NCBI GenBank assembly: GCA_947588955.1
Contig: CANPYX010000003.1
Coordinates: forward strand, 62,001 to 126,000
Direction: 5' to 3'
Source: an uncultured Oscillospiraceae bacterium
GTDB taxonomy: Bacteria; Bacillota; Clostridia; Oscillospirales; Oscillospiraceae
Length of the DNA stretch: 64,000 bases
Position 1 is the first letter of the stretch; each line of letters starts with the position of its first letter. Shown piece after piece: positions 16,678 to 24,742 of this stretch. The notes below the pieces were generated by a model that saw only the letters and a list, made by a program, of their open reading frames with translations, had not been told where the DNA came from and made no database searches. The position numbers and the translations under genes were made by a program.

Positions 16678-17283
16678 TTATGCCTCGGTCTGACTTGCTA
16701 TTCTTGAGACGATCTGATTTATGTACGGCCCGTCATTAGTCTCAAGAATGTACTGCTTTTCCCCAAACTGAAGGACGATACCGTCGTCAAGGGGAGTCAC
16801 AGATGAAAGCGCAGAAATCTTCTTGTCGAATGACTCCCTCGAAGTGAAGACTATCCGCTTTGAGGTAACTGTCAGGAACCCGCCGGACTTTTCCTGAACG
16901 TCCTGCCTCACCGGAGCGGATTTGCGCTGTCCGACCCTGTAGGACACGCCCTTCGCCACACGGAAGCTGACACCGCTGCTACCACCGGAATAGCCTACGA
17001 CCCTGTTCTTGATGGTGATGAGCGTGGCAGATCCGTAATAGTGGCACGTCTCTCCGGCAGACAGGAGAACACCGCTTCCCATTACCACGGGCAAAGGCTC
17101 GTTCTCGGTCAAAGAGCGGACAGCGGCCTTAGCCACGGGAGCGGAGCCGCGCCGTTTCCTGTAAAGGAAGAACACGACAGCCGCCACTACGAATATGGCC
17201 CCTCCAGCCACTTCTCCGCCGAGCATAGCTGTTATGCCAATCACGGCGAGAATTGCGCTGATTACATAGTCCCGTTTTTTCAT
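16678..17283 (-). CDS. Two-TM membrane protein with PH-like cytoplasmic domain
   Basis: Residues 5-45 contain two hydrophobic segments (VISAILAVIGITAML and GGAIFVVAAVVFFLY) followed by basic RKRR, then about 155 residues rich in beta strands (GGFLTVTSKRIVFTS), as in bacterial PH-like domains. GGAGGTCATCAC precedes ATG. It has its own minus-strand promoter and palindromic operator. The arrangement resembles a lysogenically expressed cargo gene; superinfection exclusion is one possibility, not shown by sequence. Confidence 0.62.
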   Translation of the reverse strand: MKKRDYVISAILAVIGITAMLGGEVAGGAIFVVAAVVFFLYRKRRGSAPVAKAAVRSLTENEPLPVVMGSGVLLSAGETCHYYGSATLITIKNRVVGYSGGSSGVSFRVAKGVSYRVGQRKSAPVRQDVQEKSGGFLTVTSKRIVFTSRESFDKKISALSSVTPLDDGIVLQFGEKQYILETNDGPYINQIVSRIASQTEA

Positions 17284-17300
17284 GTGATGACCTCCGTTCG

Positions 17301-17315
17301 TATTCTGTGAGAATA
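17301..17315. promoter_or_regulatory. Palindromic operator candidate
   Basis: TATTCT-GTG-AGAATA is a perfect 6-bp inverted repeat around three bases, lying between the minus-strand -10 box and the start codon. Such a location suits a repressor that controls the accessory pair. No cognate repressor is adjacent. Confidence 0.55.
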
Positions 17316-17322
17316 TGACAGT

Positions 17323-17351
17323 ATTCTACCAGCTTACAGAAAAGAGGTCAA
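17323..17351 (-). promoter_or_regulatory. Sigma-70-type promoter for the minus-strand pair
   Basis: Read on the minus strand: TTGACC, 17-nt spacer, TAGAAT, about 40 nt before the membrane-protein ATG. Good match in both boxes with optimal spacing. Confidence 0.7.
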
Positions 17352-17403
17352 CAGTTTTCTGAGCGTCTTTTGCGGAACAGAGTTTCAACAAGGAGGACAA
17401 ATT

Positions 17404-18540
17404 ATGATTACCGAGCAGCTTTATGAAGAAATACAATCTATAGTCCAGGACATAAAGTCTAAATATTATTTTCGTGTGTACACAAGGATGCTGTCTAATG
17501 AGCGCAACGGAAGAACTGATGCAGACGAGGATTGGATTACCGTTAACGGCACTCATATTCTCCTTGGAGAAGGTGGAACTGTCGTTGGAGGCCCATCCGC
17601 CCTTAAAGACAAGAAATTCTCGAACGCAAAGTCTCAACAAAAACAGAAAAAAACAGAAACTACGTCAACTCCGGCCGTAAATAACAGTGAGCCAACAAAA
17701 CACGAGATTTCTGAGACGTGCGAGAAATCAATGAAAAGCATTGATAGGAGAGAAAAGAAGCGTTCCAAGTTAATGCTCAATTATCAAAACGAAACAGGTC
17801 GAGATGATTCTGTATCTGAAGAATTTGGAGAAGATACTTTGCGAACCGAGGAGTTTGTAAAGCTGTCAAATTTATCAGACAGTTGGTCAACAGAAGACAA
17901 AGTGCTGGACGCCATCTACACAAGAACACAAAAGGCAACAGATCTGCCATTTGACGTTCGTGCTGAAGATTTGAACAGGAAGCTATACACAGGGGAAGAC
18001 TTAACAGAAGACGAACAGGCTATAGTTGACCATTTTAGCAGGTGTGCAGTCCCAATTGGAAGAGATGTAAGCCTTTACAGAATGACAGGAAGCGATTACC
18101 TCAAAAGCTTCCTGGAAGAAGGGAGCGACGATTACGAATCTCTGGTTGGGAGAGAAATACAAAATCAGGCTCTTTTGTCCACCTCTGCTGGCATGCACTG
18201 CGCGTTTCAGAGCGACGAGGTTTGCATGAAAATCAAAACCCCCGGAGACGTAGCTGTCTGCGCAACGAGGGATGTGAGCGAGGGCGAAATCGTAATTCCA
18301 CAAGGCTCTGTAATGAGGGTCACGAAAGTCGAACGAGTTGGGAAAGAAGGCAAAAGTCTGCCTATTTGGACTGGAGGAAGGTGGTATCAAATGTACGGGG
18401 AAAGTGCAACGGGCCAGAGCGGTACAAACGGGCCTGAGAAATACGGTGACGTTTTCCGGGATTTTAGTAACAGCTTTTCAGGGTATGAACGGAAGGCCAT
18501 CTATGTAGAAGTGGAGCTGATTGGATATGGGAAAAAATAA
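17404..18540 (+). CDS. ADP-ribosyltransferase effector (R-S-E type)
   Basis: A 378-residue protein with AAGGAGGACAAATT before ATG. Residues 38-65 (DEDWITVNGTHILLGEGG) resemble the N-terminal tag of MuF-associated toxins. Residues 80-150 are a Lys/Glu linker. The C-terminal domain has the three ART elements in order: R226 in SLYRMTG, S259-T-S261 in LLSTSAG, and E293-x-E295 in SEGEIVIPQG. It would transfer ADP-ribose from NAD+ to a host target. Base composition is visibly more AT-rich than flanking tail genes, and the unit ends in its own terminator, both signs of acquired cargo. Confidence 0.8.
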   Translation: MITEQLYEEIQSIVQDIKSKYYFRVYTRMLSNERNGRTDADEDWITVNGTHILLGEGGTVVGGPSALKDKKFSNAKSQQKQKKTETTSTPAVNNSEPTKHEISETCEKSMKSIDRREKKRSKLMLNYQNETGRDDSVSEEFGEDTLRTEEFVKLSNLSDSWSTEDKVLDAIYTRTQKATDLPFDVRAEDLNRKLYTGEDLTEDEQAIVDHFSRCAVPIGRDVSLYRMTGSDYLKSFLEEGSDDYESLVGREIQNQALLSTSAGMHCAFQSDEVCMKIKTPGDVAVCATRDVSEGEIVIPQGSVMRVTKVERVGKEGKSLPIWTGGRWYQMYGESATGQSGTNGPEKYGDVFRDFSNSFSGYERKAIYVEVELIGYGKK

Positions 18541-18919
18541 AAGAAATTGGGCCGCGGATATTTTTACAGGCATCCAGGTCGCATTGTACGCCGGCAAGAA
18601 ATTCGAAATAAATGAGAATGGAAAGACAATCAGTACAGACTTACCTCACCTTTTGTGGGATGCGCCCACCTTTTTTAGCGCATTGGCGTTCGAAGTGTGG
18701 TATGAATGGTTCAAAACTCAAAAAAACGTGCAATCCCTTTTTGAACAATATCCGTCTGATGCGTTAGACCAAAAAAAGAATGAGCAGTATATTCAAAGGG
18801 CGCTCAAGGATATTGACTTTGAAAGCGGATGCGGTCTTATATTCTATCTTTACGATAGATATATTTCTGGAGATTTTGACGAGCAGGAAGAAAATTGGAG
18901 CAAGGAGCAAGATAGTTAG
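18527..18919 (+). CDS. Small partner of the ART gene (candidate immunity or chaperone)
   Basis: A 130-residue protein whose ATG lies inside the end of the ART gene (14-nt overlap), with GTGGAG 10 nt upstream. It is rich in aromatic residues (LLWDAPTFFSALAFEVWYEW) and has an acidic C terminus. AT-rich like the ART gene and sharing its terminator. No family recognised. Overlap with a toxin-like gene suggests immunity or chaperone function by analogy with toxin-immunity pairs; this is inference. Confidence 0.6.
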   Translation: MGKNKRNWAADIFTGIQVALYAGKKFEINENGKTISTDLPHLLWDAPTFFSALAFEVWYEWFKTQKNVQSLFEQYPSDALDQKKNEQYIQRALKDIDFESGCGLIFYLYDRYISGDFDEQEENWSKEQDS

Positions 18920-18932
18920 AGCGAGAATAGAG

Positions 18933-18968
18933 AGCGGGGCGTTTGCAATGCTCCGCTTTTGCTTTTCT
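18933..18968 (+). terminator. Intrinsic terminator closing the ART cargo
   Basis: AGCGGGGC pairs with GCTCCGCT (one G-U) around GTTTGCAAT, followed by TTTGCTTTTC. It separates the cargo from the tape measure gene. Confidence 0.7.
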
Positions 18969-18996
18969 AAATTCTACTTCCAAAGAGGTGACGGTG

Positions 18997-21336
18997 ATGA
19001 CGCTTGCTGAGTTTATAAACCGTGTTGGCTTCAAGGTGAATGAACAGGATGTCAACAAGGTCAACAACACGATAAAGAACATAAAGAGCACCGCCACAAA
19101 GCTACTTGGCGTCATCGGAATTGGCATCTCGCTCTCACAGCTCAACGCCATAGCCGAAGAGTTTAATGGCATCAACGACAAGTTAAACTACGCCCTTGGC
19201 TACAGTGAGGATATGAAGGATGTCCAGAAAGACATCCTCGCCGGAGCGAACCGATGCCGTGTAGCTTATAGCAACATGGTTGACACGGTGGTCAGCCTGA
19301 AGCAAGCCAGTTCTGACATCTTCCCGGTCGAAGACGCGGCGGTGTTCGTTGAATATCTGAATAAGCTCGGAAAATCGGCCGGCTATTCTGATGGCGAGAT
19401 TTCGTCCATGCAGAACAGCATCCAAAGGGTGGTCGCTGCCGGAGTGATGTCAGGAGCCGACATCACACGAATGGCACGGCAGACCCCGGCTCTCGTAGAG
19501 AAAATATGCGAGGGCCTTGGCGTTACGAGAGAACAGCTCGACGCAATGGCCGACTCCGGGCAAGTGACAGCCGCCACAATTAAACAGGCCATAATGAACT
19601 CCGCTGACTCGATTGACGCATCGTTTGATAAGCTGGACTACTCCCTATCCGACGCGATGCTGAACATCCGAAATCAGTGGGGTTACTTTGTAGACGACCT
19701 CAACGCCTCCACCGGCTTGACACAGACCATAGCTAAAGCTCTTACTTCCGGCTTCGAGAAGGTGATGAGCGTCTTAACTAAGGTGCGGAACGGCGTCGTC
19801 TGGCTTGTGGATAAGCTCGGCGGCATGGAGAACGTGCTCAAGCTGGTTGGCATCATAGCCGGAGCCACGCTCGCCGTTATGAACTTCGATAAAATCTCCA
19901 AGGGAGTAACGAGCATTGTCAAGCTGTTCACTTCGCTTGGAAAGGGCGTAGATGCCACAAAGCTGAAAATCCTCGGTATCATAGCCATAGTAGTTGTCAT
20001 AGCCTTGCTGATCGAAGACTTCATCAACTTCATGCAAGGCAATGACTCGGTTATCGGGACCCTGTTCGAAAAAGCGGGTATTGACGCAGACAAGGCACGT
20101 CAGACGATAATCGACGTGTGGAATACCGTAAAGGGCTTCCTGTTGCAAGTCTGGGGCGTCATCAAAAAGGCCGCTTCTGAGATATTCGGGGCCCTATCCG
20201 CTTGGTGGAAGGAGAACGGCGAGTCCGTAAAGAAATCCTTCACGGAGATATGGAACAGCATCAAGAACCTCTGCTCGGCCGTTTGGAACGCTCTGAAAAC
20301 TGCGGCCATCGCAATATTCGGCGCTCTCCAGAAGTTCTGGGCCAAGTGGGGCGACAAGATAATCGCAGCGTTCAAGGTCATTTGGAACACGCTGACCTCG
20401 CTCATAAAACCGTTCCTCAATGCTATTGCCGGCATCATCGACTTCATAGCCAACGTCTTCACGGGAGACTGGAAGGGAGCCTGGGAGTCGGTCAAGAAGA
20501 TCGCAGCGTCCATTTGGGAGGCTATTAAGGCCGTCTTCAAGGGCGCTTGGGAGTATATCAAAATCGTCTGGAGCGTCGTAAGCGAGTTCTTCCAGGGCGT
20601 CTGGGACGGCATCGTCTCGGTGTTCCAGGGCGTTGTAGATTGGTTTGCCGGCATCTTTAATGACGCATGGGAGGCCATCAAGGGCGTGTTCGCCACTGTC
20701 GGCGAGTTCTTCCAGGGTGTCTGGGACACCATTGTTGAGTTGTTCACCAGCATCGGAACCGCCGTAAGTGATGCCATCAGCGGGGCCGTCAAGGGCGCAA
20801 TCAATGCGGTCCTGAGTGGAGCCATCGGAATAATCAACGGCTTCATCTCCGCGATTAACGCCGCTATCAGCGTGATTAACGCTATCCCCGGTGTCGAAAT
20901 CAAGAAGATCGCCAAGCTTGAAGTTCCTCAACTCGCCAAGGGCGGTTACGTAGGGCCGAATAAGCCCCAGCCTGTAATCATCGGTGATAACCGGAATGAA
21001 GGCGAAATCGTATCGCCTATCAGCAAAATGCGCGACACCGTCATTTCGGCTCTCAGGCAGTTCAAGCAGTCCAACAAGGGTGACGGCTCGAAGTTCGGAG
21101 AAATCAAGGGCTTCCTGTCCAGCGCCGTCCAGACCCTCGTAAAAGCGGCGAAGCCCACCGGGGCCTTGCAGACGCTTCACGGCGAGACGAGCAACCGCAC
21201 CATCAATCAGACCGTCACCATCAACAACAAGTTTGAGGGCGACAAGGCCATCCAGAGAGACGCCTCCAAGGCTATGGACAAGTCCGCCAAGGACGTTACC
21301 TCCGAGCTCGCCCGTGGCCTTGCCTATGCTAAGTGA
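18997..21336 (+). CDS. Tape measure protein
   Basis: A 779-residue protein; ATG chosen after AAAGAGGTGACGGTG. Residues 145-260 carry the conserved tape-measure domain (ADITRMARQTPALVEKICEG, TAATIKQAIMNSADSID). Hydrophobic segments near 280-345 fit membrane insertion during ejection. Residues 380-620 contain repeating Trp-centred units (VWGVIKKAASEIFGALSAWW and variants), the helical periodicity that sets tail length. It threads the tube and is ejected before DNA. Position between chaperones and hub genes is standard. Confidence 0.9.
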   Translation: MTLAEFINRVGFKVNEQDVNKVNNTIKNIKSTATKLLGVIGIGISLSQLNAIAEEFNGINDKLNYALGYSEDMKDVQKDILAGANRCRVAYSNMVDTVVSLKQASSDIFPVEDAAVFVEYLNKLGKSAGYSDGEISSMQNSIQRVVAAGVMSGADITRMARQTPALVEKICEGLGVTREQLDAMADSGQVTAATIKQAIMNSADSIDASFDKLDYSLSDAMLNIRNQWGYFVDDLNASTGLTQTIAKALTSGFEKVMSVLTKVRNGVVWLVDKLGGMENVLKLVGIIAGATLAVMNFDKISKGVTSIVKLFTSLGKGVDATKLKILGIIAIVVVIALLIEDFINFMQGNDSVIGTLFEKAGIDADKARQTIIDVWNTVKGFLLQVWGVIKKAASEIFGALSAWWKENGESVKKSFTEIWNSIKNLCSAVWNALKTAAIAIFGALQKFWAKWGDKIIAAFKVIWNTLTSLIKPFLNAIAGIIDFIANVFTGDWKGAWESVKKIAASIWEAIKAVFKGAWEYIKIVWSVVSEFFQGVWDGIVSVFQGVVDWFAGIFNDAWEAIKGVFATVGEFFQGVWDTIVELFTSIGTAVSDAISGAVKGAINAVLSGAIGIINGFISAINAAISVINAIPGVEIKKIAKLEVPQLAKGGYVGPNKPQPVIIGDNRNEGEIVSPISKMRDTVISALRQFKQSNKGDGSKFGEIKGFLSSAVQTLVKAAKPTGALQTLHGETSNRTINQTVTINNKFEGDKAIQRDASKAMDKSAKDVTSELARGLAYAK

Positions 21337-21346
21337 GGTGAGTTGA

Positions 21347-21928
21347 ATGAAACCGACACAGCCGACCTCCATCAACGGCCTTGAATTTGACGCGCTCATT
21401 TCTATCGACAAGAACCTCGAAGCCACCGTCCCGCAGTATTCCGTAGAGGATGGCTTCTCGGTGAGTGACGCCATCATCATTTCCCCGGTCAACATCAGCA
21501 TGGTCCTGTATGTCACGAATACGCCCGTGACATGGGCATCGAGACACGGAGTTGACCAGACCAGGGTGAACACCGTCTGCAAGCAGCTTGAAGAAATCTT
21601 CATGTCGCACGACACCGTTACGGTAGTCACACCAGACGAGGTGTTCACCAATATGGCGATTACCAGTCTCACGCTCTCCAAAAACGCTGAGACTGGTAAC
21701 TACGCCTCGGAGATTCCGATTTCCCTTGTCAAGGTCTACGTCACCAAAGCAAGGACGACCACCATCCCGGACAGCTACGGAAAGAGCGGGACGACCGGCG
21801 CTCAGGCCGGAACAGCCAGCACCTCCACCGCCAGTTCCGGGACGGCCACCACGTCAAGCCAAGACAGCGGTGACGAAAAGAAGGCCAGTATCTTGTATAA
21901 GGCCGCAACCGGCGTCGGCCTGATTTAG
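21347..21928 (+). CDS. Dit-like distal tail / baseplate protein
   Basis: A 193-residue protein following the tape measure gene. Residues 10-130 (SVEDGFSVSDAIIISPVNI, VTWASRHGVDQTRVN, SEIPISLVKVYVT) match the Dit-like N-terminal family of myophages; the last 60 residues are a Thr/Ser/Ala-rich disordered tail. GAGGTGAGTTGA precedes ATG. It would form the ring at the tube tip on which the hub assembles. Confidence 0.7.
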   Translation: MKPTQPTSINGLEFDALISIDKNLEATVPQYSVEDGFSVSDAIIISPVNISMVLYVTNTPVTWASRHGVDQTRVNTVCKQLEEIFMSHDTVTVVTPDEVFTNMAITSLTLSKNAETGNYASEIPISLVKVYVTKARTTTIPDSYGKSGTTGAQAGTASTSTASSGTATTSSQDSGDEKKASILYKAATGVGLI

Positions 21929-21939
21929 GAGGCTCAGTT

Positions 21940-22248
21940 ATGGAGTACACCATCATCGAGGTCCCGGATATGAACGACAGCGTCTCACGAATCGTCCTCG
22001 CCGGGACTCAGTACCTCATACGCTTCACCTACAACGATACGGCTGACTACTGGACGTTCGGGCTCTACACCCCATTGAACGCCCCCATCGTCATTGGCAT
22101 CAAGATTATCCCCAATTTCCCGCTGAACCTGTTCTACGGCGTCACGTCGCTCCCGTTCGGCGTGTTCGGCGTGATGACCAACCTCGACCACATAGGCCGT
22201 GACGACTTCCGCAACGGCAAGGCCAAGTTCATATTTGCCCCGGTATAA
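21940..22248 (+). CDS. Small baseplate-associated protein (DUF6983-like)
   Basis: A 102-residue beta-rich protein (VLAGTQYLIRFTYNDTADYW, LPFGVFGVMTNLDHIGR) typical of the short structural protein encoded between Dit-like and hub genes. AGGAGGCTCAGTT precedes ATG. The DUF name is from memory of this gene neighbourhood and is less certain than the structural role. Confidence 0.58.
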   Translation: MEYTIIEVPDMNDSVSRIVLAGTQYLIRFTYNDTADYWTFGLYTPLNAPIVIGIKIIPNFPLNLFYGVTSLPFGVFGVMTNLDHIGRDDFRNGKAKFIFAPV

Positions 22249-22278
22249 AAATAATTCTGCTCAATCCTGATTTTCCTC

Positions 22279-22307
22279 TTGACTTTATGGGATAAATCCT
22301 ATAAGAT
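22279..22307 (+). promoter_or_regulatory. Promoter and operator of the toxin-antitoxin pair
   Basis: TTGACT, 17-nt spacer, TAAGAT. The spacer holds an inverted repeat TTATGGGAT-AA-ATCCTATAA with one mismatch, the sort of site bound by HigA-type antitoxins for autorepression. Flanking DNA is AT-rich. Confidence 0.65.
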
Positions 22308-22342
22308 AAGTATAGAATACAAGAGAGAAAGAAGGGGGCACG

Positions 22343-22699
22343 GTGACAGGTTACAACGTCTACTTTTACAGGAAGGAAGACGGTAGCTGCCCGGTCATAG
22401 ATTTCCTCGACTCCCTCGACTCGAAAATGCGAGTCAAGGTATTCGAAGGGATTGCTCTCCTGAAAATGAATGGGCCGAAACTCAGGGAGCCTTACTCAAA
22501 GGCCATGGGAGACGGGCTGTTCGAACTTCGTACCAAACAGGGGAGCAATATCACGAGGGTTTTGTATTTCTTCTTTGATGGACAGCAAATCGTGATGACC
22601 AACGGGTTCGTCAAGAAGACGCAGAAAACTCCGCAATCGGAAATCTCGACCGCTAAAAAATTCCGTTCCGATTATTTGAGCAGAAAGGGGAATGAATGA
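22343..22699 (+). CDS. RelE/HigB-like toxin (phage Gp49-like family)
   Basis: A 118-residue basic protein with the Gp49-like pattern: YRKEDGSCPVIDFLDSLDSK, GDGLFELRTKQGSNITRVLY, then VMTNGFVKKTQKTP. HigB/RelE toxins cut mRNA on the ribosome. GTG start with GAAGGGGG upstream. Toxin precedes antitoxin, the HigBA order, and the two genes overlap. It interrupts the baseplate genes and has its own promoter and terminator, so it is a self-contained module. Confidence 0.85.
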   Translation: MTGYNVYFYRKEDGSCPVIDFLDSLDSKMRVKVFEGIALLKMNGPKLREPYSKAMGDGLFELRTKQGSNITRVLYFFFDGQQIVMTNGFVKKTQKTPQSEISTAKKFRSDYLSRKGNE

Positions 22700-22992
22700 T
22701 GGACGATTTTGAAAAAGAACTTGCCAAGAATCTCAGGGACCCTGAATTTAAGGCAGAGTGGGACGCGATCCAGCCTGAGCTTGCGATAGCTCAGGCCATG
22801 ATCGAAGCGAGAGAGTCGAGCGGGATGACCCAGCAGAAACTTGCCGAGCGGACTGGCATCGCCCAGGCCGACATCAGCAAACTCGAACGTGGGTCCGCAA
22901 ACCCGTCGGTCAAGACGCTCCAGAGGCTTGCGGCCGGCATGGGCATGAAACTCAGAATTGAATTTCAGCCCATCGAAAGCGCTCGACCTTGA
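22696..22992 (+). CDS. XRE-family antitoxin (HigA-like)
   Basis: A 98-residue protein with a helix-turn-helix at about 45-90: ESSGMTQQKLAERTGIAQAD then SKLERGSANPSVKTLQRLA. It would neutralise the toxin and repress the shared promoter. Starts ATG 22696 and 22699 both overlap the toxin stop; GAAAGGGGAATG gives the SD. A strong terminator follows. Confidence 0.85.
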   Translation: MMDDFEKELAKNLRDPEFKAEWDAIQPELAIAQAMIEARESSGMTQQKLAERTGIAQADISKLERGSANPSVKTLQRLAAGMGMKLRIEFQPIESARP

Positions 22993-23006
22993 GCAAAACT
23001 GAATTT

Positions 23007-23036
23007 GCGGAGAGGCATTTGCCCCTCCGCTTTTTT
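23007..23036 (+). terminator. Intrinsic terminator after the toxin-antitoxin pair
   Basis: GCGGAGAGGC and GCCCCTCCGC pair (one A-C mismatch) around ATTT, followed by six T. Textbook form. Confidence 0.88.
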
Positions 23037-23420
23037 ATGCCATTTTCCCGTAATTCTGCGGAATGTCCGTGGATTTTCCGTGGACTTTCCAAACAAAATC
23101 CGCACAAAATTCCAGACAAAATCCTCGCACAAGGTTACTTTAAGGTGCCTTTTTTCTCAGCCTGCCTGATTTTTAATTTCCCAAAAAAGTTATGAAAAAT
23201 AGGCGAAAATGGCACTTTTCGGACCTCTTTTCTGGCACTCCACGGAATTTCCGTGGACAATCCTGCGGAAAATCCGTGGAAATTCCACGCATAACCGTAA
23301 CCGTAACCGTAATCGTAACCAATATATTATTTTATATATATTTTCTTACGAAAATATATTCCCCTTTTCGCCCAAAACGGGAGGGGCAATTTTAGCTGAC
23401 AGCAGATTGGAGTGAGCCTC
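23037..23420. repeat. Repeat-rich non-coding region
   Basis: About 380 nt without a convincing gene. It contains several direct and inverted copies of TTCCGTGGA (about 23065-23095 and 23235-23290) and a short tandem array of CCGTAA/TCGTAA units (about 23293-23325), followed by a very AT-rich run (TATATTATTTTATATATATT). The frames spell Asn-Arg repeats like the linkers in DnaD-type replication genes, so it could be a decayed piece of one, an iteron-like or operator cluster, or part of the toxin-antitoxin insertion. No promoter is obvious. Confidence 0.5.
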
Positions 23421-24287
23421 GTGGCAGACATCTTGAACTTTGACCGACAGTACAGATTTTCGGCTGGTCAGGCCGGGGGCTCAGGCTTTGAGGTCGGTGA
23501 GTCAGCGCAGGTCCCGATACCGCTTCACTGTGAGTTTTCGTTTCAGAAGACGGACCTCACCAGCCAGAACACCGGCCGCGTCACGCTCTGGAATTTGAAC
23601 AAGTCTCAGATCGCCACGCTGAAAGAGAAAGACTGTGCCGCCTCGTTCAGGGCCGGGTATGGAAAAAACCTGTCGCTGATATTCTCCGGCATAATCAGCT
23701 TCTCGGCCACGAGCCTTGACGGAGCTGACAGAAAGACTGAAATCGAGATTATAGACAATCTCGTTCAGATAAGAGATACTTTCGTCTCCGTCTCGTACAA
23801 CGGCACGGTGAACTGGAAGACCATAATGGATGACACGGCCGCCCAGATGGGAGTGGCCGTTTCTTATTCGTATAACGCCTCGTTTGTGGATATTCCGAAC
23901 GGCTTCAGCTATGTCGGAAAGGCCAAGGACATCATGGACAAGGGGTGCAAGTGCTGCGGCCTCACTTGGAGCATCCAGAACGGCGTCATGCAGGTCAAAA
24001 AGCCAGGAGACGTTATGTCCAAAGAGGTTTACGTCCTCTCACCCGATACGGGGCTCCTCGGCATCCCGACAAGCGTTGTTATCGCTCAGGATGAAGCCAC
24101 GGGCCAGAACCAGCTCGGCTGGGATGTTGAATACTTCCTGAACGGGGCCATCAACGTGGACGATTACGTCCGGGTCGAGTCGAAAATGGTCACGGGCTAT
24201 TTCAGGGTCTACTCAATCGACATGGCCGGAGATAACAGGACCGGTGACTGGACCTGCAAGGCACGGCTGCTGGAGGTGAACGGATGA
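23421..24287 (+). CDS. Baseplate hub protein
   Basis: A 288-residue protein; GTG 23421 chosen because GGAG lies 8 nt upstream. The pattern PLHCEFSFQKTDLTSQNTGRV, TLWNLNKSQ, AGYGKNLSLIFSGII, and later KAKDIMDKGCKCCGL matches hub proteins that form the central ring around the spike in contractile tails. It overlaps the acetyltransferase-like gene by 4 nt. Neighbours (tape measure, Dit-like, spike) support the call. Confidence 0.75.
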   Translation: MADILNFDRQYRFSAGQAGGSGFEVGESAQVPIPLHCEFSFQKTDLTSQNTGRVTLWNLNKSQIATLKEKDCAASFRAGYGKNLSLIFSGIISFSATSLDGADRKTEIEIIDNLVQIRDTFVSVSYNGTVNWKTIMDDTAAQMGVAVSYSYNASFVDIPNGFSYVGKAKDIMDKGCKCCGLTWSIQNGVMQVKKPGDVMSKEVYVLSPDTGLLGIPTSVVIAQDEATGQNQLGWDVEYFLNGAINVDDYVRVESKMVTGYFRVYSIDMAGDNRTGDWTCKARLLEVNG

Positions 24288-24742
24288 ACAAGTTTTGCGC
24301 GGTCCCGTTAGAGCGAAAAGAGGCTAACGAGTTTGTGGACAATTTACACCGGCATCACTCACACGCCGTAGGGGACAAGTACCGAATTGGCTGCTCCCTT
24401 GACGGAAAGCTCGTAGGGGTAGTTCAAGTGGGAAGGCCGGTTGCGAGAAACCTCGATGACGGCAAGACCCTTGAGGTGATACGCTTATGCACCGACGGGA
24501 CGAAGGACGCTTGCTCTTTCCTGTACTCACGGGCGGCGAGGGTAGCAAAAGAGCTCGGCTATAAGCGCATCATCACCTACATACTGGAGTCTGAGCCGGG
24601 GACATCCCTACTCGCTTCAGGATGGAAGCAAACGGGTGTTACCTCTGGTGGGGAGTGGACACGTCCGAGCCGGCCAAGAACCACCAAGGCACCGACGGTC
24701 CCAAAAAAGCGGTTTGAGAAGAGTCTGGAGGGGAATGGCTGA
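24284..24742 (+). CDS. XF1762-family GNAT-like protein
   Basis: A 152-residue protein beginning with VPLERKEANEFVDNLHRHH and continuing VVQVGRPVARNLDDG, TLEVIRLCTDGTKDACS, ILESEPGTSLLASGWK: the signature of the XF1762 family, phage proteins with an acetyltransferase-like fold. It sits between hub and spike genes with 4-nt and 1-nt overlaps, so it is co-translated with virion proteins. Its substrate is unknown; a capsid- or tail-carried modifying enzyme is possible. Family call is firm, function is not. Confidence 0.8.
   Translation: MNKFCAVPLERKEANEFVDNLHRHHSHAVGDKYRIGCSLDGKLVGVVQVGRPVARNLDDGKTLEVIRLCTDGTKDACSFLYSRAARVAKELGYKRIITYILESEPGTSLLASGWKQTGVTSGGEWTRPSRPRTTKAPTVPKKRFEKSLEGNG

Noticed and set aside
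20194..21681. 495-residue minus-strand open frame over the tape measure gene
   Set aside because: Shadow of the repetitive tape measure sequence spanning two real genes.
23293..23325. CCGTAA tandem array as a CRISPR or telomere-like repeat
   Set aside because: Units are 6 nt with no spacers; too short and irregular for either.
22989..23395. Two overlapping short frames after the antitoxin
   Set aside because: They lie across a terminator and simple repeats; no SD and no protein-like pattern.
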